Part shown: positions 42,752 to 52,056 of the stretch, in pieces
How positions within the stretch are numbered: the stretch's first letter is position 1
How the letters are laid out: every line of letters starts with the position of its first letter
Made by a program: the position numbers and the translations under genes
DNA from: CALBPI01 sp038521865
GTDB lineage: Bacteria; Pseudomonadota; Gammaproteobacteria; Steroidobacterales; Woeseiaceae
NCBI GenBank assembly: GCA_038521865.1
Contig: JBCBKO010000001.1
Location: 496,001-560,000, forward strand
Length of the DNA: 64,000 nucleotides
Direction of reading: 5' to 3'
Notes under the pieces: model-generated
The model's database searches: none
Told to the model about the DNA's origin: nothing
What the model saw: the letters and a program-made list of their open reading frames with translations, nothing else

Positions 42752-43518
42752 CTTTCAGCCGGCTTCCGGAATAGCATTAGATGTTGCTGCGGGAGCGCGT
42801 CGATCGTTTCAACCCACTCCAGGCCAATCGCATCCATCTCTAACCTGGCTTGGGCTTCTGTCATCTTGTGCAATCGCTTGATAGGTACTGTGGGATCTTC
42901 ACCACGGTATTCGACAAGCGCGAGTAATCCGCCTGGTTTGAGTCCTTCCACGATGCCGATTCCCATCTCAAAGGGATAGGAGAACTCATGATAAGCATCG
43001 ACGATCAGCACAAGATCCACGCTGTCGGCAGGTAGATTTGGATCGGATTCCGTGCTGAGTAAGAGATCAACATTCGCGGGGGCGCCCTTTTCCTGTCGCG
43101 CTTTGATGATGTCCAGCATTTCCTGCTGGATATCAACGGCGATCACCCGGCCTTCGCTCGCCTTACGGGCCATCGGGAAGCTGAAGTAGCCTGTCCCTGC
43201 GCCGATGTCGGCGATCACGCTATCTGCCTCAATGGGCAGCAGTTCAATCAGAAGATCGGTGCGTTCGGTTCTCTCGCGTTCAGGTCGTTCCAACCAGCCG
43301 GCCCCACGATGCCCCATCACATGGGAAATCTCGCGGCCAAGGTATCGCTTTCCAATACCGTCATAGTTCGGCGCGCCCTGCTCGTAGCGCGATTCGGGTG
43401 CGGATGGCGTAGGAGACGCCGCGATACTCTCGGAGACCTCAGCCCCACATCCACTGGCGAAAGCCAAAGTAATTGCGATGATCGAAGGAAGCTGCGGTCG
43501 GGATCTGGTGTTTGGCAT
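42727..43518 (-). CDS. Exported (lipoprotein) SAM-dependent methyltransferase-like protein
   Basis: 263 residues from ATG at 43518; the frame extends to 43608 but that part is not signal-like. The N-terminus is a lipoprotein signal with lipobox 'FASGC'. The rest is a class I methyltransferase: motif I 'IADIGAGTGYFSF', then 'VIAVDIQQEMLDI' and 'LVLIVDAYHEF', with the family opening 'GREISHVMGHRGAGWLERPE'. SAM is not known in the periplasm, so the protein may bind another ligand or the signal may serve membrane anchoring. 83 bases from the divergent aldehyde dehydrogenase gene. Confidence 0.82.
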   Translation of the reverse strand: MPNTRSRPQLPSIIAITLAFASGCGAEVSESIAASPTPSAPESRYEQGAPNYDGIGKRYLGREISHVMGHRGAGWLERPERERTERTDLLIELLPIEADSVIADIGAGTGYFSFPMARKASEGRVIAVDIQQEMLDIIKARQEKGAPANVDLLLSTESDPNLPADSVDLVLIVDAYHEFSYPFEMGIGIVEGLKPGGLLALVEYRGEDPTVPIKRLHKMTEAQARLEMDAIGLEWVETIDALPQQHLMLFRKPAESQEASLND

Positions 43519-43601
43519 TGAATTAACGTCCGAAATACGCACCTGTGGATTCGCGAGTTTTACGTGGCCGGATGCGAGCGCGTGCGGTGTAAGATGACGG
43601 T

Positions 43602-44975
43602 ATGACAAAACGGACTATCGAAACCCTAAACCCTGCCACCGGTTTGCCAAGAGCGGAATTTCCGTTACTTGATGATGCTGAACTTGAGCAACGACTGGCA
43701 TTAGCCCACGCCGCGACGGCTCAAGCACGACAAACCGCATTAACAGATCGCCTTGGCTGGCTGGAAAAAGCAGCGCGATTGCTTCGGGAGCGCCGCACCG
43801 CCCTAGCCGCCATCATGACGGATGAGATGGGCAAACCATTGGCAGCGGCTGAAGGAGAAATAGAGAAGTGTGCGTGGGTTTGTGAGTTCTACGCCGAGAA
43901 TGCAGAGCATTTCTTGCAGGACCAAGCGGTATCAACAACCGCCAGTCGCAGTTTCGTCAGGCCTCTGCCGCTGGGCGTTATTCTCGCGGTGATGCCATGG
44001 AATTTCCCCTATTGGCAGGTGTTTCGATTCGCTGCGCCGGCGTTGGCCGCAGGCAACGTCGTTTTGCTGAAGCATGCGCCGAATACCTTTGAATGCAGCC
44101 TTGCCATAGAACAACTGTTGATGGATTCCGGCGTCCCTGAAGCGCTATTCCAGTCATTGTTGATCGACGTCGATCAGACGCAGCGCCTTCTGGCTGACAA
44201 TCGCGTTGCCGCTGCGACACTCACAGGATCGGAGCGCGCCGGCGCGGCAGTGGCTGCCACGGCAGGCGCGCATCTGAAAAAGGTGGTGCTCGAACTAGGG
44301 GGTTCCGACGCTTTTATCGTGATGCCGAGCGCCGATTTGGACGCTGCTGTCGAGGCCGCGTGTCGCGGGCGCCTTCAAAACAGCGGGCAGTCATGCATCG
44401 CGGCAAAACGCATGATCGTGCACGAGACGGTCTATACCGAGTTCGTTGGCAAACTGATAGAAGGGTTTTCAAATTACGTTGTTGGCGATCCCACTGATCC
44501 CGCGACGACGCTCGGTCCACTGGCAACGCAGGCAATCCTCGGATCTGTTAATCAGCAAGTCAGTGAAACGGTCACCGCGGGCGCACGGTTGCGATCAACA
44601 GGTATCTCAATTCCCGAAAAAGGGTTTTATTGTGCACCGGCCGTTCTCGAGGACGTGCCACTTGATGCGCCTGCAGCCGTTGACGAAGTGTTTGGTCCTG
44701 TAGCCTCTGTCTTTCGCGTCGCCACATTCGATGACGCAATCAGGTTGGCCAACCGCAGTCGCTACGGGCTCGGGTCGGTGTTGTTTAGCCAGGACGCGCA
44801 AGAGATCGAACATGCGTTTAGTGCTATTGATGCCGGGGCAACATTCATCAATACCATCACAGCCTCCGACCCGAGAATCCCGTTTGGCGGGATCAAGTCC
44901 TCAGGCTACGGACGCGAGCTCGCCGATATCGGCATGTACGAATTCATGAACCTCAAGACCTGTTGGGTCGCCTGA
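43602..44975 (+). CDS. NAD(P)-dependent aldehyde dehydrogenase (succinate-semialdehyde type)
   Basis: 457 residues, typical of the short Sad/GabD-like branch. Landmarks: 'MPWNFPYWQVFRFAAPALAA' (cofactor and substrate entry), Glu in 'LELGGSDAFI', the catalytic Cys in 'NSGQSCIAAKR' near residue 265, and 'PFGGIKSSGYGREL' at the C-terminus. Oxidises small aldehydes such as succinate semialdehyde to acids; the exact substrate is not provable from sequence. Transcribed singly and convergent with the DUF1295 gene, 3 bases apart. Confidence 0.92.
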   Translation: MTKRTIETLNPATGLPRAEFPLLDDAELEQRLALAHAATAQARQTALTDRLGWLEKAARLLRERRTALAAIMTDEMGKPLAAAEGEIEKCAWVCEFYAENAEHFLQDQAVSTTASRSFVRPLPLGVILAVMPWNFPYWQVFRFAAPALAAGNVVLLKHAPNTFECSLAIEQLLMDSGVPEALFQSLLIDVDQTQRLLADNRVAAATLTGSERAGAAVAATAGAHLKKVVLELGGSDAFIVMPSADLDAAVEAACRGRLQNSGQSCIAAKRMIVHETVYTEFVGKLIEGFSNYVVGDPTDPATTLGPLATQAILGSVNQQVSETVTAGARLRSTGISIPEKGFYCAPAVLEDVPLDAPAAVDEVFGPVASVFRVATFDDAIRLANRSRYGLGSVLFSQDAQEIEHAFSAIDAGATFINTITASDPRIPFGGIKSSGYGRELADIGMYEFMNLKTCWVA

Positions 44976-44978
44976 ATT

Positions 44979-45866
44979 TTAGAGCTTGGGGATCAATACC
45001 GGGGTGCGAGCTTTGTAGGCTTCGTAGTCTTCCTGGCCGCCCCACTTTTCGTCGGAGCGCTTTTCCAGTAGCGGAATGCCGCTCACTTTAGTTAGCAGGA
45101 ACGTGACGAAAACCGGGGAAATCAAAGTGACGTATTGCCACCCTTCCAGGATCGGGAATGCCAGTATTGCGATACCGACCCACAGCACGATCTCTCCGAA
45201 ATAGTTCGGGTGTCGAGACTTCGACCACAGGCCGACGTCGATAAACTTGCCGGCATTCTTTGGATTCTCTCGGAAGCGTGACTTCTGACGATCGGAGACC
45301 ACCTCGATGATGAATCCGATCAGCCAAACCACGATGCCAATGTAACCAATGATGCCGAGCGGTTTGGTGTTGGTGCTCGTGATGATCGCGAGCGCTGCGG
45401 CGACAGTCAGCACAACCCACAAACCTTGTAAGGTCCACGCCATTAAGAATCTTAGTGGTCGGGTCTTGATGTCATCGAAACGACCGTCTTTTCCATCTTT
45501 CGATATGCGACGGAACAAGAAAGATGCGAGCCGTGAAGACCAAATCACCACGAACGCTGAAGCGACCCGCGCACGTGGATCCATTTCTGGAGATAAGCTG
45601 ACCGCCACGAGAATGACGCTGATATAGCTCAAGCCGCCGGTTAGATCGTAGAATTTTTCTGTCTTCGCGATCGAGCTTGGGATGAATACCAGCCAGTTAA
45701 TGGCGTAGGCCAAAGCCGCACAGATTGCGAACACCGGCAGGCCGTTGTAACTGGCACTGCCCTGGCTGCCGCCCAGAGCGACCAACGCACCGAGCGTTAC
45801 GGCAATGACGATAGCGATGAGGATTTGTGAGTTGCTGCGAGTTTCTTCGGTCTTGGTTTCGGTCAT
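44979..45866 (-). CDS. DUF1295 membrane protein (steroid-reductase/isoprenylcysteine-methyltransferase fold)
   Basis: 295 residues from ATG at 45866, whose ATGA overlaps the LysR stop (45863). About seven helices. The C-terminal half has the family motif 'LWSKSRHPNYFGEIVLW', shared by DUF1295, 5-alpha-reductases and isoprenylcysteine methyltransferases, where it binds NADPH or SAM. Substrate unknown, probably a lipid. Translational coupling to the NhaR-like regulator is unusual and suggests they serve one response. Confidence 0.9.
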   Translation of the reverse strand: MTETKTEETRSNSQILIAIVIAVTLGALVALGGSQGSASYNGLPVFAICAALAYAINWLVFIPSSIAKTEKFYDLTGGLSYISVILVAVSLSPEMDPRARVASAFVVIWSSRLASFLFRRISKDGKDGRFDDIKTRPLRFLMAWTLQGLWVVLTVAAALAIITSTNTKPLGIIGYIGIVVWLIGFIIEVVSDRQKSRFRENPKNAGKFIDVGLWSKSRHPNYFGEIVLWVGIAILAFPILEGWQYVTLISPVFVTFLLTKVSGIPLLEKRSDEKWGGQEDYEAYKARTPVLIPKL

Positions 45867-46792
45867 GAAGCTTCCGCTGCCGGCCAATTCGACTCGGCAA
45901 ACAGATCGATTCTCGCTTGCTCTGTAATCTTCACAACGGCCGGGTGTTTGAGTTTTCGTTCGGGAGAAATCGCATAATAACTCTCCGTCAGCGACTCTGT
46001 CCTGCCAATTACCGTTGTCCGATACATTTTGCAGATTTCCTTCTCGATCGCGGAAGGTCCGAGGAATACACCTACTCCGGCCTCGCCAAGCGCTTTCATC
46101 AGTGCGCTGTCGGCGATTTCACCAACGATGTTGGGGACGACATCCATATTGTCGAACCAGTCATCGATGCGACGGCGAAGTGCAGTGGCCGGTGTTGGCA
46201 GCAGGAACGGCAGCTCGGCAAGGCAATCCGGGAACCCAACCTTTGCCGACTCCGCGATGGCCTCTGATGCAAAAAAGGACAGGCCACTTTCGCCGAGCCG
46301 GTGGTTGTACGCCCGCAGACTCAACCCCTGGGGTAGCGGCTGATCCGACAGCACGATATCGAGCTTATGGGTCGCAAGATCGCCCAGGAGCTCGCCCAGT
46401 GTTGCTTCATAGCACTTCAACCGAATGGGTTCTGCAACTTCGAAGGCCGGCGCGAGAATACGCTCTGCAATCAGTTTTGGCATTGAGCTGACCATACCGA
46501 CCTTGAACGTCAAGGCACCGCCCTGTGCTTCTCCGTGTACGACGTTGGCGAGCTCGGCGCCTAGCGTGAAAATCTCATCGGCATACTCGTAGACCATTTC
46601 GCCAAAGTCAGTCAGTTCCAATCGACGTCCGACACGATTGAATAACTGGCGACCCATGGCCTCCTCAAGCATCCTGAGTTGCCCACTAATGGTCTGGGGG
46701 GTGATGTGCATGGCCTCAGCTGCTGCCGCCATGCTGCCTTCGCGTGCCACTGCCCAGAAATACTGCAGATGGCTGTAGTTGAGATGTCTCAT
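45863..46792 (-). CDS. NhaR-like LysR-family regulator
   Basis: 309 residues. The start 'MRHLNYSHLQYFWAVAREGS' and 'ITPQTISGQLRMLEEAMG' match NhaR, the LysR-type sodium/pH-responsive activator of antiporter nhaA, more than ordinary LysR proteins. The effector domain follows with 'LRAYNHRLGESGLSFFA'. No nhaA lies nearby in this window, so the target may be the coupled DUF1295 gene or a distant one. Its own upstream region (46793-46944) is shared with modA. Confidence 0.9.
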   Translation of the reverse strand: MRHLNYSHLQYFWAVAREGSMAAAAEAMHITPQTISGQLRMLEEAMGRQLFNRVGRRLELTDFGEMVYEYADEIFTLGAELANVVHGEAQGGALTFKVGMVSSMPKLIAERILAPAFEVAEPIRLKCYEATLGELLGDLATHKLDIVLSDQPLPQGLSLRAYNHRLGESGLSFFASEAIAESAKVGFPDCLAELPFLLPTPATALRRRIDDWFDNMDVVPNIVGEIADSALMKALGEAGVGVFLGPSAIEKEICKMYRTTVIGRTESLTESYYAISPERKLKHPAVVKITEQARIDLFAESNWPAAEAS

Positions 46793-46944
46793 CGTTAGCG
46801 CTCCGCTTACACCGGAAAATCCGAGGGTACTACACGTGATTCATCGAAAAACACTGAATTTGAGCGAAATCGAATAAAACGTGTCTATGATTCGTATTTC
46901 TCGATGTCATAGCGAGTCTCAGACCACTGTGAGACCATCCGTTG

Positions 46945-47682
46945 GTGCGCAATCTCCTGCTTTTTCTCACTCTGCTCGCGATTCCGAACCTGGGCACCGC
47001 CTGCACGGTCAGGTTGGCAGTCGCGAGTAATTTCAAAACAACGATGGAGGCGCTCGTCGAAGCTTATGAGCGCGAGCCGCAAGATGAATTTCAAATAATA
47101 TCAGGAGCATCAGGTGTTTTATTCAGTCAAATTCTCCGTGGTGCGCCCTTCGATATCTTCTTTTCCGCCGACGCTGATAAAATCGAGAGGCTCGACAAAC
47201 AGAATCGCACCTATGGCGAGTCCTGGACCTATGCGATCGGACGTATGGCTTTGTACACGCCCGGACGCAGCCCGTCGTCGTTTCTCGAATCGAACGACCC
47301 AACAGACTCCATTGCACTCGCGAACCCGAGGCACGCACCCTACGGCGCCGCAGGCGCTTTCTGGCTAAGCACCCACCTCAGATCGGGGAAACCTGTCAGA
47401 TATGTTTTCGGCGGAAACGTAGCGCAGGCCTTTCATTATGTTCAAACTGGTAATACCAGCGCCGGTCTTGTTGCGTTAGCCCAGCTCATCAACGAGGAGA
47501 TCAGACCTGAGGAATACGTAGCTTTGCCTGTTGACGAATATCCGTTGATCGAGCAAAGGGCTGCGGTGCTGAATCAGCCCAACTGTGCTTTGACGACAAA
47601 GTTCGTCAGGTTCCTGCACTCGGATGAAGCTGCACAGATCATTCAGCGCAGCGGGTATGAGACTGTGGACATGAAGCGATGA
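46945..47682 (+). CDS. modA: Molybdate ABC transporter substrate-binding protein
   Basis: 245 residues from GTG at 46945 (TTG at 46942 also possible; no strong ribosome site). Signal peptide ends near 'LGTACT'. The mature part shows the ModA fold: 'LAVASNFKTTMEALVEAY', 'SGASGVLFSQI' and 'FSADADKIERL', with the Ser residues that hydrogen-bond the oxyanion. Captures molybdate in the periplasm. Its stop overlaps modB (ATGA, 47679-47682). A small inverted repeat CGAAT/ATTCG at 46871-46894 lies upstream, but no ModE-type palindrome is obvious. Confidence 0.93.
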   Translation: MRNLLLFLTLLAIPNLGTACTVRLAVASNFKTTMEALVEAYEREPQDEFQIISGASGVLFSQILRGAPFDIFFSADADKIERLDKQNRTYGESWTYAIGRMALYTPGRSPSSFLESNDPTDSIALANPRHAPYGAAGAFWLSTHLRSGKPVRYVFGGNVAQAFHYVQTGNTSAGLVALAQLINEEIRPEEYVALPVDEYPLIEQRAAVLNQPNCALTTKFVRFLHSDEAAQIIQRSGYETVDMKR

Positions 47683-48371
47683 GTGTTGAAGACCTACAAG
47701 CGCTGTGGCTCACACTGAAGCTGGCAACAAGCACGACGTTTATTTTGCTGGTCATCGGATTACCGCTTTCCTGGTGGTTAGTGCGTAGCCAGTCTTTGGC
47801 AGCCACCGTTGTAAATGTGTTGATTGCGCTGCCGTTGGTACTCCCACCGACGGTGATCGGATTCTATTTGCTCATCGCGATGGGCCCGTCCGGACCCTTG
47901 GGTGCGCTGACATCTTCGACAGGACTTGCGCCTCTCGCATTCAGTTTCCCGGGACTGGTATTTGGGAGCGTCATCTATTCGTTGCCTTTTGTGATCCAAC
48001 CATTGCAGGCAGGCTTTGCTTCGGTCCCCCAATCGGTGCTGGATGCGTCCAACACGCTCGGAGCTGACTCAAAGTCCCTGTTGCTGCGGGTCGCTATTCC
48101 TCTGAGTCAACGCGCCGTGGTCGTCGCAAGCGTTTTGGGATTTGCACATACCGTTGGTGAGTTCGGTGTCGTCTTGATGATCGGCGGGAACATTCCGGGC
48201 GAAACCAGAGTGGCGTCCGTGCAGATCTATGATCACGTCGAAGCGCTGGACTACGCGAGCGCACATCAGCTTTCTCTTGTCTTGGTGATCTTCTCTCTTG
48301 TGGTCCTCACCGCGGTGTACCGTGTTTGGGGTCGCAGTGTCTTCACACAATCGAGGCATAGCAGCGCGTGA
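47679..48371 (+). CDS. modB: Molybdate ABC transporter permease
   Basis: 230 residues with five to six helices. The permease EAA-type loop lies in 'DASNTLGADSKSLLLRVAIP', where it contacts ModC. The stretch 'ALPLVLPPTVIGFYLL' is typical of ModB. Forms the membrane pore as a homodimer. Overlaps modA upstream (ATGA) and modC downstream (GTGA, 48368-48371), so the three proteins are made in a coupled way. Confidence 0.95.
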   Translation: MSVEDLQALWLTLKLATSTTFILLVIGLPLSWWLVRSQSLAATVVNVLIALPLVLPPTVIGFYLLIAMGPSGPLGALTSSTGLAPLAFSFPGLVFGSVIYSLPFVIQPLQAGFASVPQSVLDASNTLGADSKSLLLRVAIPLSQRAVVVASVLGFAHTVGEFGVVLMIGGNIPGETRVASVQIYDHVEALDYASAHQLSLVLVIFSLVVLTAVYRVWGRSVFTQSRHSSA

Positions 48372-49429
48372 CGATCCAGATAGCGTTGCAGCAGCAGGCG
48401 CCGCATCTCGCGCCTCTATCGATCTCCGAGGTGCTGCCGAGTGGCGTTTGCATTGGTGTTTATGGACCGTCAGGTAGCGGCAAGACCACCCTGCTCAGGG
48501 GCATTTCAGGTCTTAGTCGTATTTCAGGCACGGTGCAGGTCAAAGACGCCATCTGGCAGGACGAAAACCACTTTCTGCCAGCGCACAGGAGACGTGCGGC
48601 TATGGTCCTGCAGTCGCCTGGACTCTTACCGCACCGCACTGTCACCGGGAATATCGAATTCGCACTTGGCTTCAACAAGCGTGCGAAGCCAGGGTTGCTC
48701 GATTCGATCCTTGCTGACTTCGGACTTCTGCCGCTGCGTGATCAGCGCGCCGATACGCTCTCCGGTGGTGAACAGCAGCGCGTTGCCATGGCGCGGGCGC
48801 TCGCCGCCCAACCGGACGTCTTGCTGCTGGACGAACCGCTGACTGGCTTGGACGATGAAGCACGCCAAACGTTATTGCAGGTGCTGATGCGTCTGAAGCG
48901 ATCGGGAACTACCTGCATTTTCGTGAGCCACTCTGCATATGAGCAAGCACTGCTGGCCGACCACCTTCTCATTATGGATTCCGGCGCGATTACGAAGAGC
49001 GGATCAGCCGAACAAGTTTTTGCCGAGTCGCCGCCAACGGCCGCGTTGGGGCGCGAGCTAGGCGTGGTGATCGATGATATTCCCGTAGTAGAGAACGTGG
49101 ACGGGCTTGCCGTGGTCGAAAAAGATGGCCTCAGAATCCAGTTGGCAGCAGGAGCGCCCCCTGGCAGTTCAGTCAATATCCGCGTGCGTGCGGATGACGT
49201 CAGTCTGACTGAAAAATCAGAGACGCACTCGAGCATCATGAACACAATTCCCGCGGTGATTCGCGCGCAGTCGTCCTATCCAGACTCGCCGTTTACTCTC
49301 GTGGAATTAGACGCCTCTGGTACAACACTGTTTGCTCGGATCACGAATGCGGCATCCAGTAAACTAAAGATTCGCGCTGGTGGTCAGGTTTACGCACAGA
49401 TGAAGGCCGCCGCTATCACCTCGTTTTGA
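48368..49429 (+). CDS. modC: Molybdate ABC transporter ATP-binding protein
   Basis: 353 residues from GTG at 48368. Walker A 'GPSGSGKT', the signature 'LSGGEQQR', Walker B 'VLLLDEP' and the switch His in 'FVSHS' are all present. The C-terminal third (residues about 285-350) is a molybdate-binding TOBE/MOP domain ('NTIPAVIRAQSSYPDSPFT'), which allows inhibition by internal molybdate. Drives uptake with ModB. Confidence 0.95.
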   Translation: MTIQIALQQQAPHLAPLSISEVLPSGVCIGVYGPSGSGKTTLLRGISGLSRISGTVQVKDAIWQDENHFLPAHRRRAAMVLQSPGLLPHRTVTGNIEFALGFNKRAKPGLLDSILADFGLLPLRDQRADTLSGGEQQRVAMARALAAQPDVLLLDEPLTGLDDEARQTLLQVLMRLKRSGTTCIFVSHSAYEQALLADHLLIMDSGAITKSGSAEQVFAESPPTAALGRELGVVIDDIPVVENVDGLAVVEKDGLRIQLAAGAPPGSSVNIRVRADDVSLTEKSETHSSIMNTIPAVIRAQSSYPDSPFTLVELDASGTTLFARITNAASSKLKIRAGGQVYAQMKAAAITSF

Positions 49430-49445
49430 TATCTGCGGGTTGCGG

Positions 49446-50270
49446 ATGACAGATTGGATTGCACAAGCAGATCGTGTCCGGCTGATTGCGTTTCTCGTCG
49501 CAATTGTCGTGTTCGCCCTTTGGGAGGTGCGTCGACCGCGCCGGGACGTGTCCGATCGCCAAAGAAGATGGATCGGGAACTTCGGACTGTTCCTCTCGGG
49601 AGCGATGGTCGTGCGTCTGTTGATGCCTGTGTTGCCGGTTGCCTTCGCGGTGTGGTGTGAGTCCAACAGCGTAGGCCTTTTCAACGCCGTGAGTTTCTTC
49701 GGGTGGATCGCGATACCGCTTGCAATTGTTGCGCTCGATTTGGCGATTTATTGGCAACATCGATGGATGCACGCGATACCGGCCCTGTGGCGACTGCATC
49801 GTGTGCATCACGCCGACACTGAGTTTGATGTAACCACCGCGATTCGCTTTCACCCATTGGAGATCGCAGTTTCCCTGGGTTACAAAATGGTAGTTATCGC
49901 TGCGCTGGGGGCAGCCCCGCTCGCGGTTGCGATCTTTGAGATCATCCTGAACGTTAGCGCCATGTTTAACCACTCGAACATCGCGTTGTCGCCTGCTGTG
50001 GATCGCAGGCTTCGCCGTCTGCTTGTGACGCCAGACTTTCACCGGGTGCACCATTCGGCTGATCAACGCGAAACCGATATGAACTATGGTTTCTGCCTGA
50101 CGATCTGGGATTACCTGTTTCGCAGCTACAAGTCTCAGCCGGAAACATCGCATCAGTCCATGACAATCGGCCTGGAGTATTTTCGGGAACCCGGTGAGCA
50201 CAGGCTCCATGCCCTTTTGAGTCAACCCTTTCGGCGTGCCCCGCGAGACGAAAAATCCACTATCCGTTAG
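49446..50270 (+). CDS. Fatty acid hydroxylase/sterol desaturase-family membrane enzyme
   Basis: 274 residues from ATG at 49446. About four helices and the histidine boxes of di-iron membrane hydroxylases: 'YWQHRWMH', 'HRVHHAD' and 'DFHRVHHS', with 'FNHSNIAL' between. Hydroxylates or desaturates an acyl or isoprenoid chain using O2; the substrate is unknown. Follows modC by 16 bases on the same strand, so it may be read from the mod promoter although its function is not linked in an obvious way. Confidence 0.9.
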   Translation: MTDWIAQADRVRLIAFLVAIVVFALWEVRRPRRDVSDRQRRWIGNFGLFLSGAMVVRLLMPVLPVAFAVWCESNSVGLFNAVSFFGWIAIPLAIVALDLAIYWQHRWMHAIPALWRLHRVHHADTEFDVTTAIRFHPLEIAVSLGYKMVVIAALGAAPLAVAIFEIILNVSAMFNHSNIALSPAVDRRLRRLLVTPDFHRVHHSADQRETDMNYGFCLTIWDYLFRSYKSQPETSHQSMTIGLEYFREPGEHRLHALLSQPFRRAPRDEKSTIR

Positions 50271-50354
50271 TTTTTCCGAAATTGACTAAACCGTAGCGGC
50301 GCGAATCGCACTAACACCCATACAGTCCACGCTCGGACTTCAGGGAGTGTCGTA

Positions 50355-52046
50355 ATGAGAGTGTCGACAAACGTAAGAGGCGCGCTGATTTTCCTTTGCC
50401 TAAGTATTGCCGCCTGCGGTGGTGGAGGCGGAGGTGCACCATCGAACGTCGGCGCCCCGCCGCCCGGTCCAGCACCGATCAGCAAGGCACAGATTGATGC
50501 GACGAACCAAACGGTGCGCGCGGCGTCTTTTGGGCTTGATTACGCTGACCTTGAGTCTGCGACTCGGCTCGGTGCAGAAGGCTGGCTTGATCAGCAGTTC
50601 GCACTGCCGCCCACATTTCACCGCAGCACCATGGAGGGCATTCTGGCGCGGCGGGCCGCCGGCGAGTTCGATGCGTTTGAAAACGACATCGAATATCTGA
50701 TTTTCGCTCGCCGAATCGGCTGGTGGCATAACACGCTGACTGCCAGAGACACCGTACGCCAAAGAGTGGCGTATGCACTCAGTCAGATTTTTGTCGTTTC
50801 AGACAATGTCGACACGTTGGAGGTTTACCCATACGCGCTGAACACTTATTACGACGTTCTGCTTGAGCACGCGTTTGGTAACTTCCGAGACCTGTTGCGT
50901 GAAGTGACGTTGAGCCCAGCGATGGGGCTTTACCTCAGTCACCTCAACAACCGTGCCGCAGACCCAATCCGAAACATCTTCCCGGACGAGAATTACGCGC
51001 GCGAGGTAATGCAGCTCTTTTCGATCGGGCTGTTCGAATTAAATATCGACGGCAGTGTGCAGATGGGGGCTAATGGCCAACCGGTGCCGAGCTATGACAA
51101 CGACGACATTCGAGAATTCGCAAAAATCTTTACCGGACTTTCCTTTGGTGGACCTGGCGCGTTCTTCGGCAATATCGCCGAACCGAACTTTTCGGTGCCG
51201 ATGCAAATGTTCGATGCGGCGCATGAGCCTGGTGAAAAGCGGCTTTTGAACGGGTTTGTTGTTCCGGCTGGGCAGACTGGTAGTCAGGACCTCGAAATGG
51301 CGATCGACAATCTGTTCAATCATCCCAACGTCGGGCCATTTATCGGCAGACAGCTCATTCAGCGCCTGGTGACGTCCAATCCCTCACCCGACTACATCGA
51401 GCGTGTCGCCACCGCATTTAACGACAACGGTTTCGGTGTTCGCGGCGACATGCAAGCGGTCATCAGGGCAGTATTGCTGGACCCGGAAGCGCGTTCGGCA
51501 CCCGACGCCGGCAGTGCCAAAGGCAAGCTGCAGGAACCGCTCGTTCGCTACGTCAGTATCTTGCGACAGTTCAATATTTCGAGCACGGATACCCTGGTCG
51601 GTATGACCGGATATTTTGCGGAAGCCATACTGCGACAACACCCGTTGTCAGCGCCAAGCGTATTCAACTTTTATTTGCCAGATCATAGCCCTGCCGGACC
51701 GATCGCTGATGCGAGTCTTGTGGCTCCGGAATTTCAGATCACCAACGCCAGCACCATCATCGGTTGGCCCAACTTGATCGACGCGATTGTATTTGCTGAT
51801 TTCCCCGGAGAAACGCCGGATGGTTTTGCGCCTGCGACACTCGATTTTTCTCGCTGGATCGAAACTGCAGCAAACACCGAGGTATTGGTCGACCAGCTCG
51901 ACAGTCTACTCATGGCAGGTCAGCTCAATGCCGAAGTTCGCACCGATTGGATCACGACGCTCGACCCGATAGAGGACGATCAGTTCAAATTCCAGACTGC
52001 GCTGTGGTTGTTTCTCATTTCACCCGACTATGTCGTACAACAGTGA
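50355..52046 (+). CDS. DUF1800 lipoprotein
   Basis: 563 residues from ATG at 50355, with GGGAG nine bases upstream. Signal peptide with lipobox 'SIAACGGGGGG', so a lipid-anchored envelope protein followed by a flexible Gly/Pro linker. The DUF1800 body (residues 50-560) includes 'ARRIGWWHNTLTARDTVRQR', 'FPDENYAREVMQLFSIGLF' and 'GRQLIQRLVTSNPSPDYIER'. DUF1800 is always found next to DUF1501, as here. Function unknown; an outer-surface or secretion-linked role is proposed from co-occurrence. First gene of a five-gene run ending at 54804. Confidence 0.93.
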   Translation: MRVSTNVRGALIFLCLSIAACGGGGGGAPSNVGAPPPGPAPISKAQIDATNQTVRAASFGLDYADLESATRLGAEGWLDQQFALPPTFHRSTMEGILARRAAGEFDAFENDIEYLIFARRIGWWHNTLTARDTVRQRVAYALSQIFVVSDNVDTLEVYPYALNTYYDVLLEHAFGNFRDLLREVTLSPAMGLYLSHLNNRAADPIRNIFPDENYAREVMQLFSIGLFELNIDGSVQMGANGQPVPSYDNDDIREFAKIFTGLSFGGPGAFFGNIAEPNFSVPMQMFDAAHEPGEKRLLNGFVVPAGQTGSQDLEMAIDNLFNHPNVGPFIGRQLIQRLVTSNPSPDYIERVATAFNDNGFGVRGDMQAVIRAVLLDPEARSAPDAGSAKGKLQEPLVRYVSILRQFNISSTDTLVGMTGYFAEAILRQHPLSAPSVFNFYLPDHSPAGPIADASLVAPEFQITNASTIIGWPNLIDAIVFADFPGETPDGFAPATLDFSRWIETAANTEVLVDQLDSLLMAGQLNAEVRTDWITTLDPIEDDQFKFQTALWLFLISPDYVVQQ

Positions 52047-52056
52047 GGCTAAAAGC

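Noticed and set aside
46793..46944. ModE-type operator upstream of modA
   Set aside because: Only a five-base inverted repeat CGAAT/ATTCG is present; the TATATAA-like palindrome of ModE sites is absent.
49446..50270. Functional link between modABC and the fatty acid hydroxylase
   Set aside because: They are only 16 bases apart, but the hydroxylase family uses iron, not molybdenum; adjacency alone does not support a shared role.
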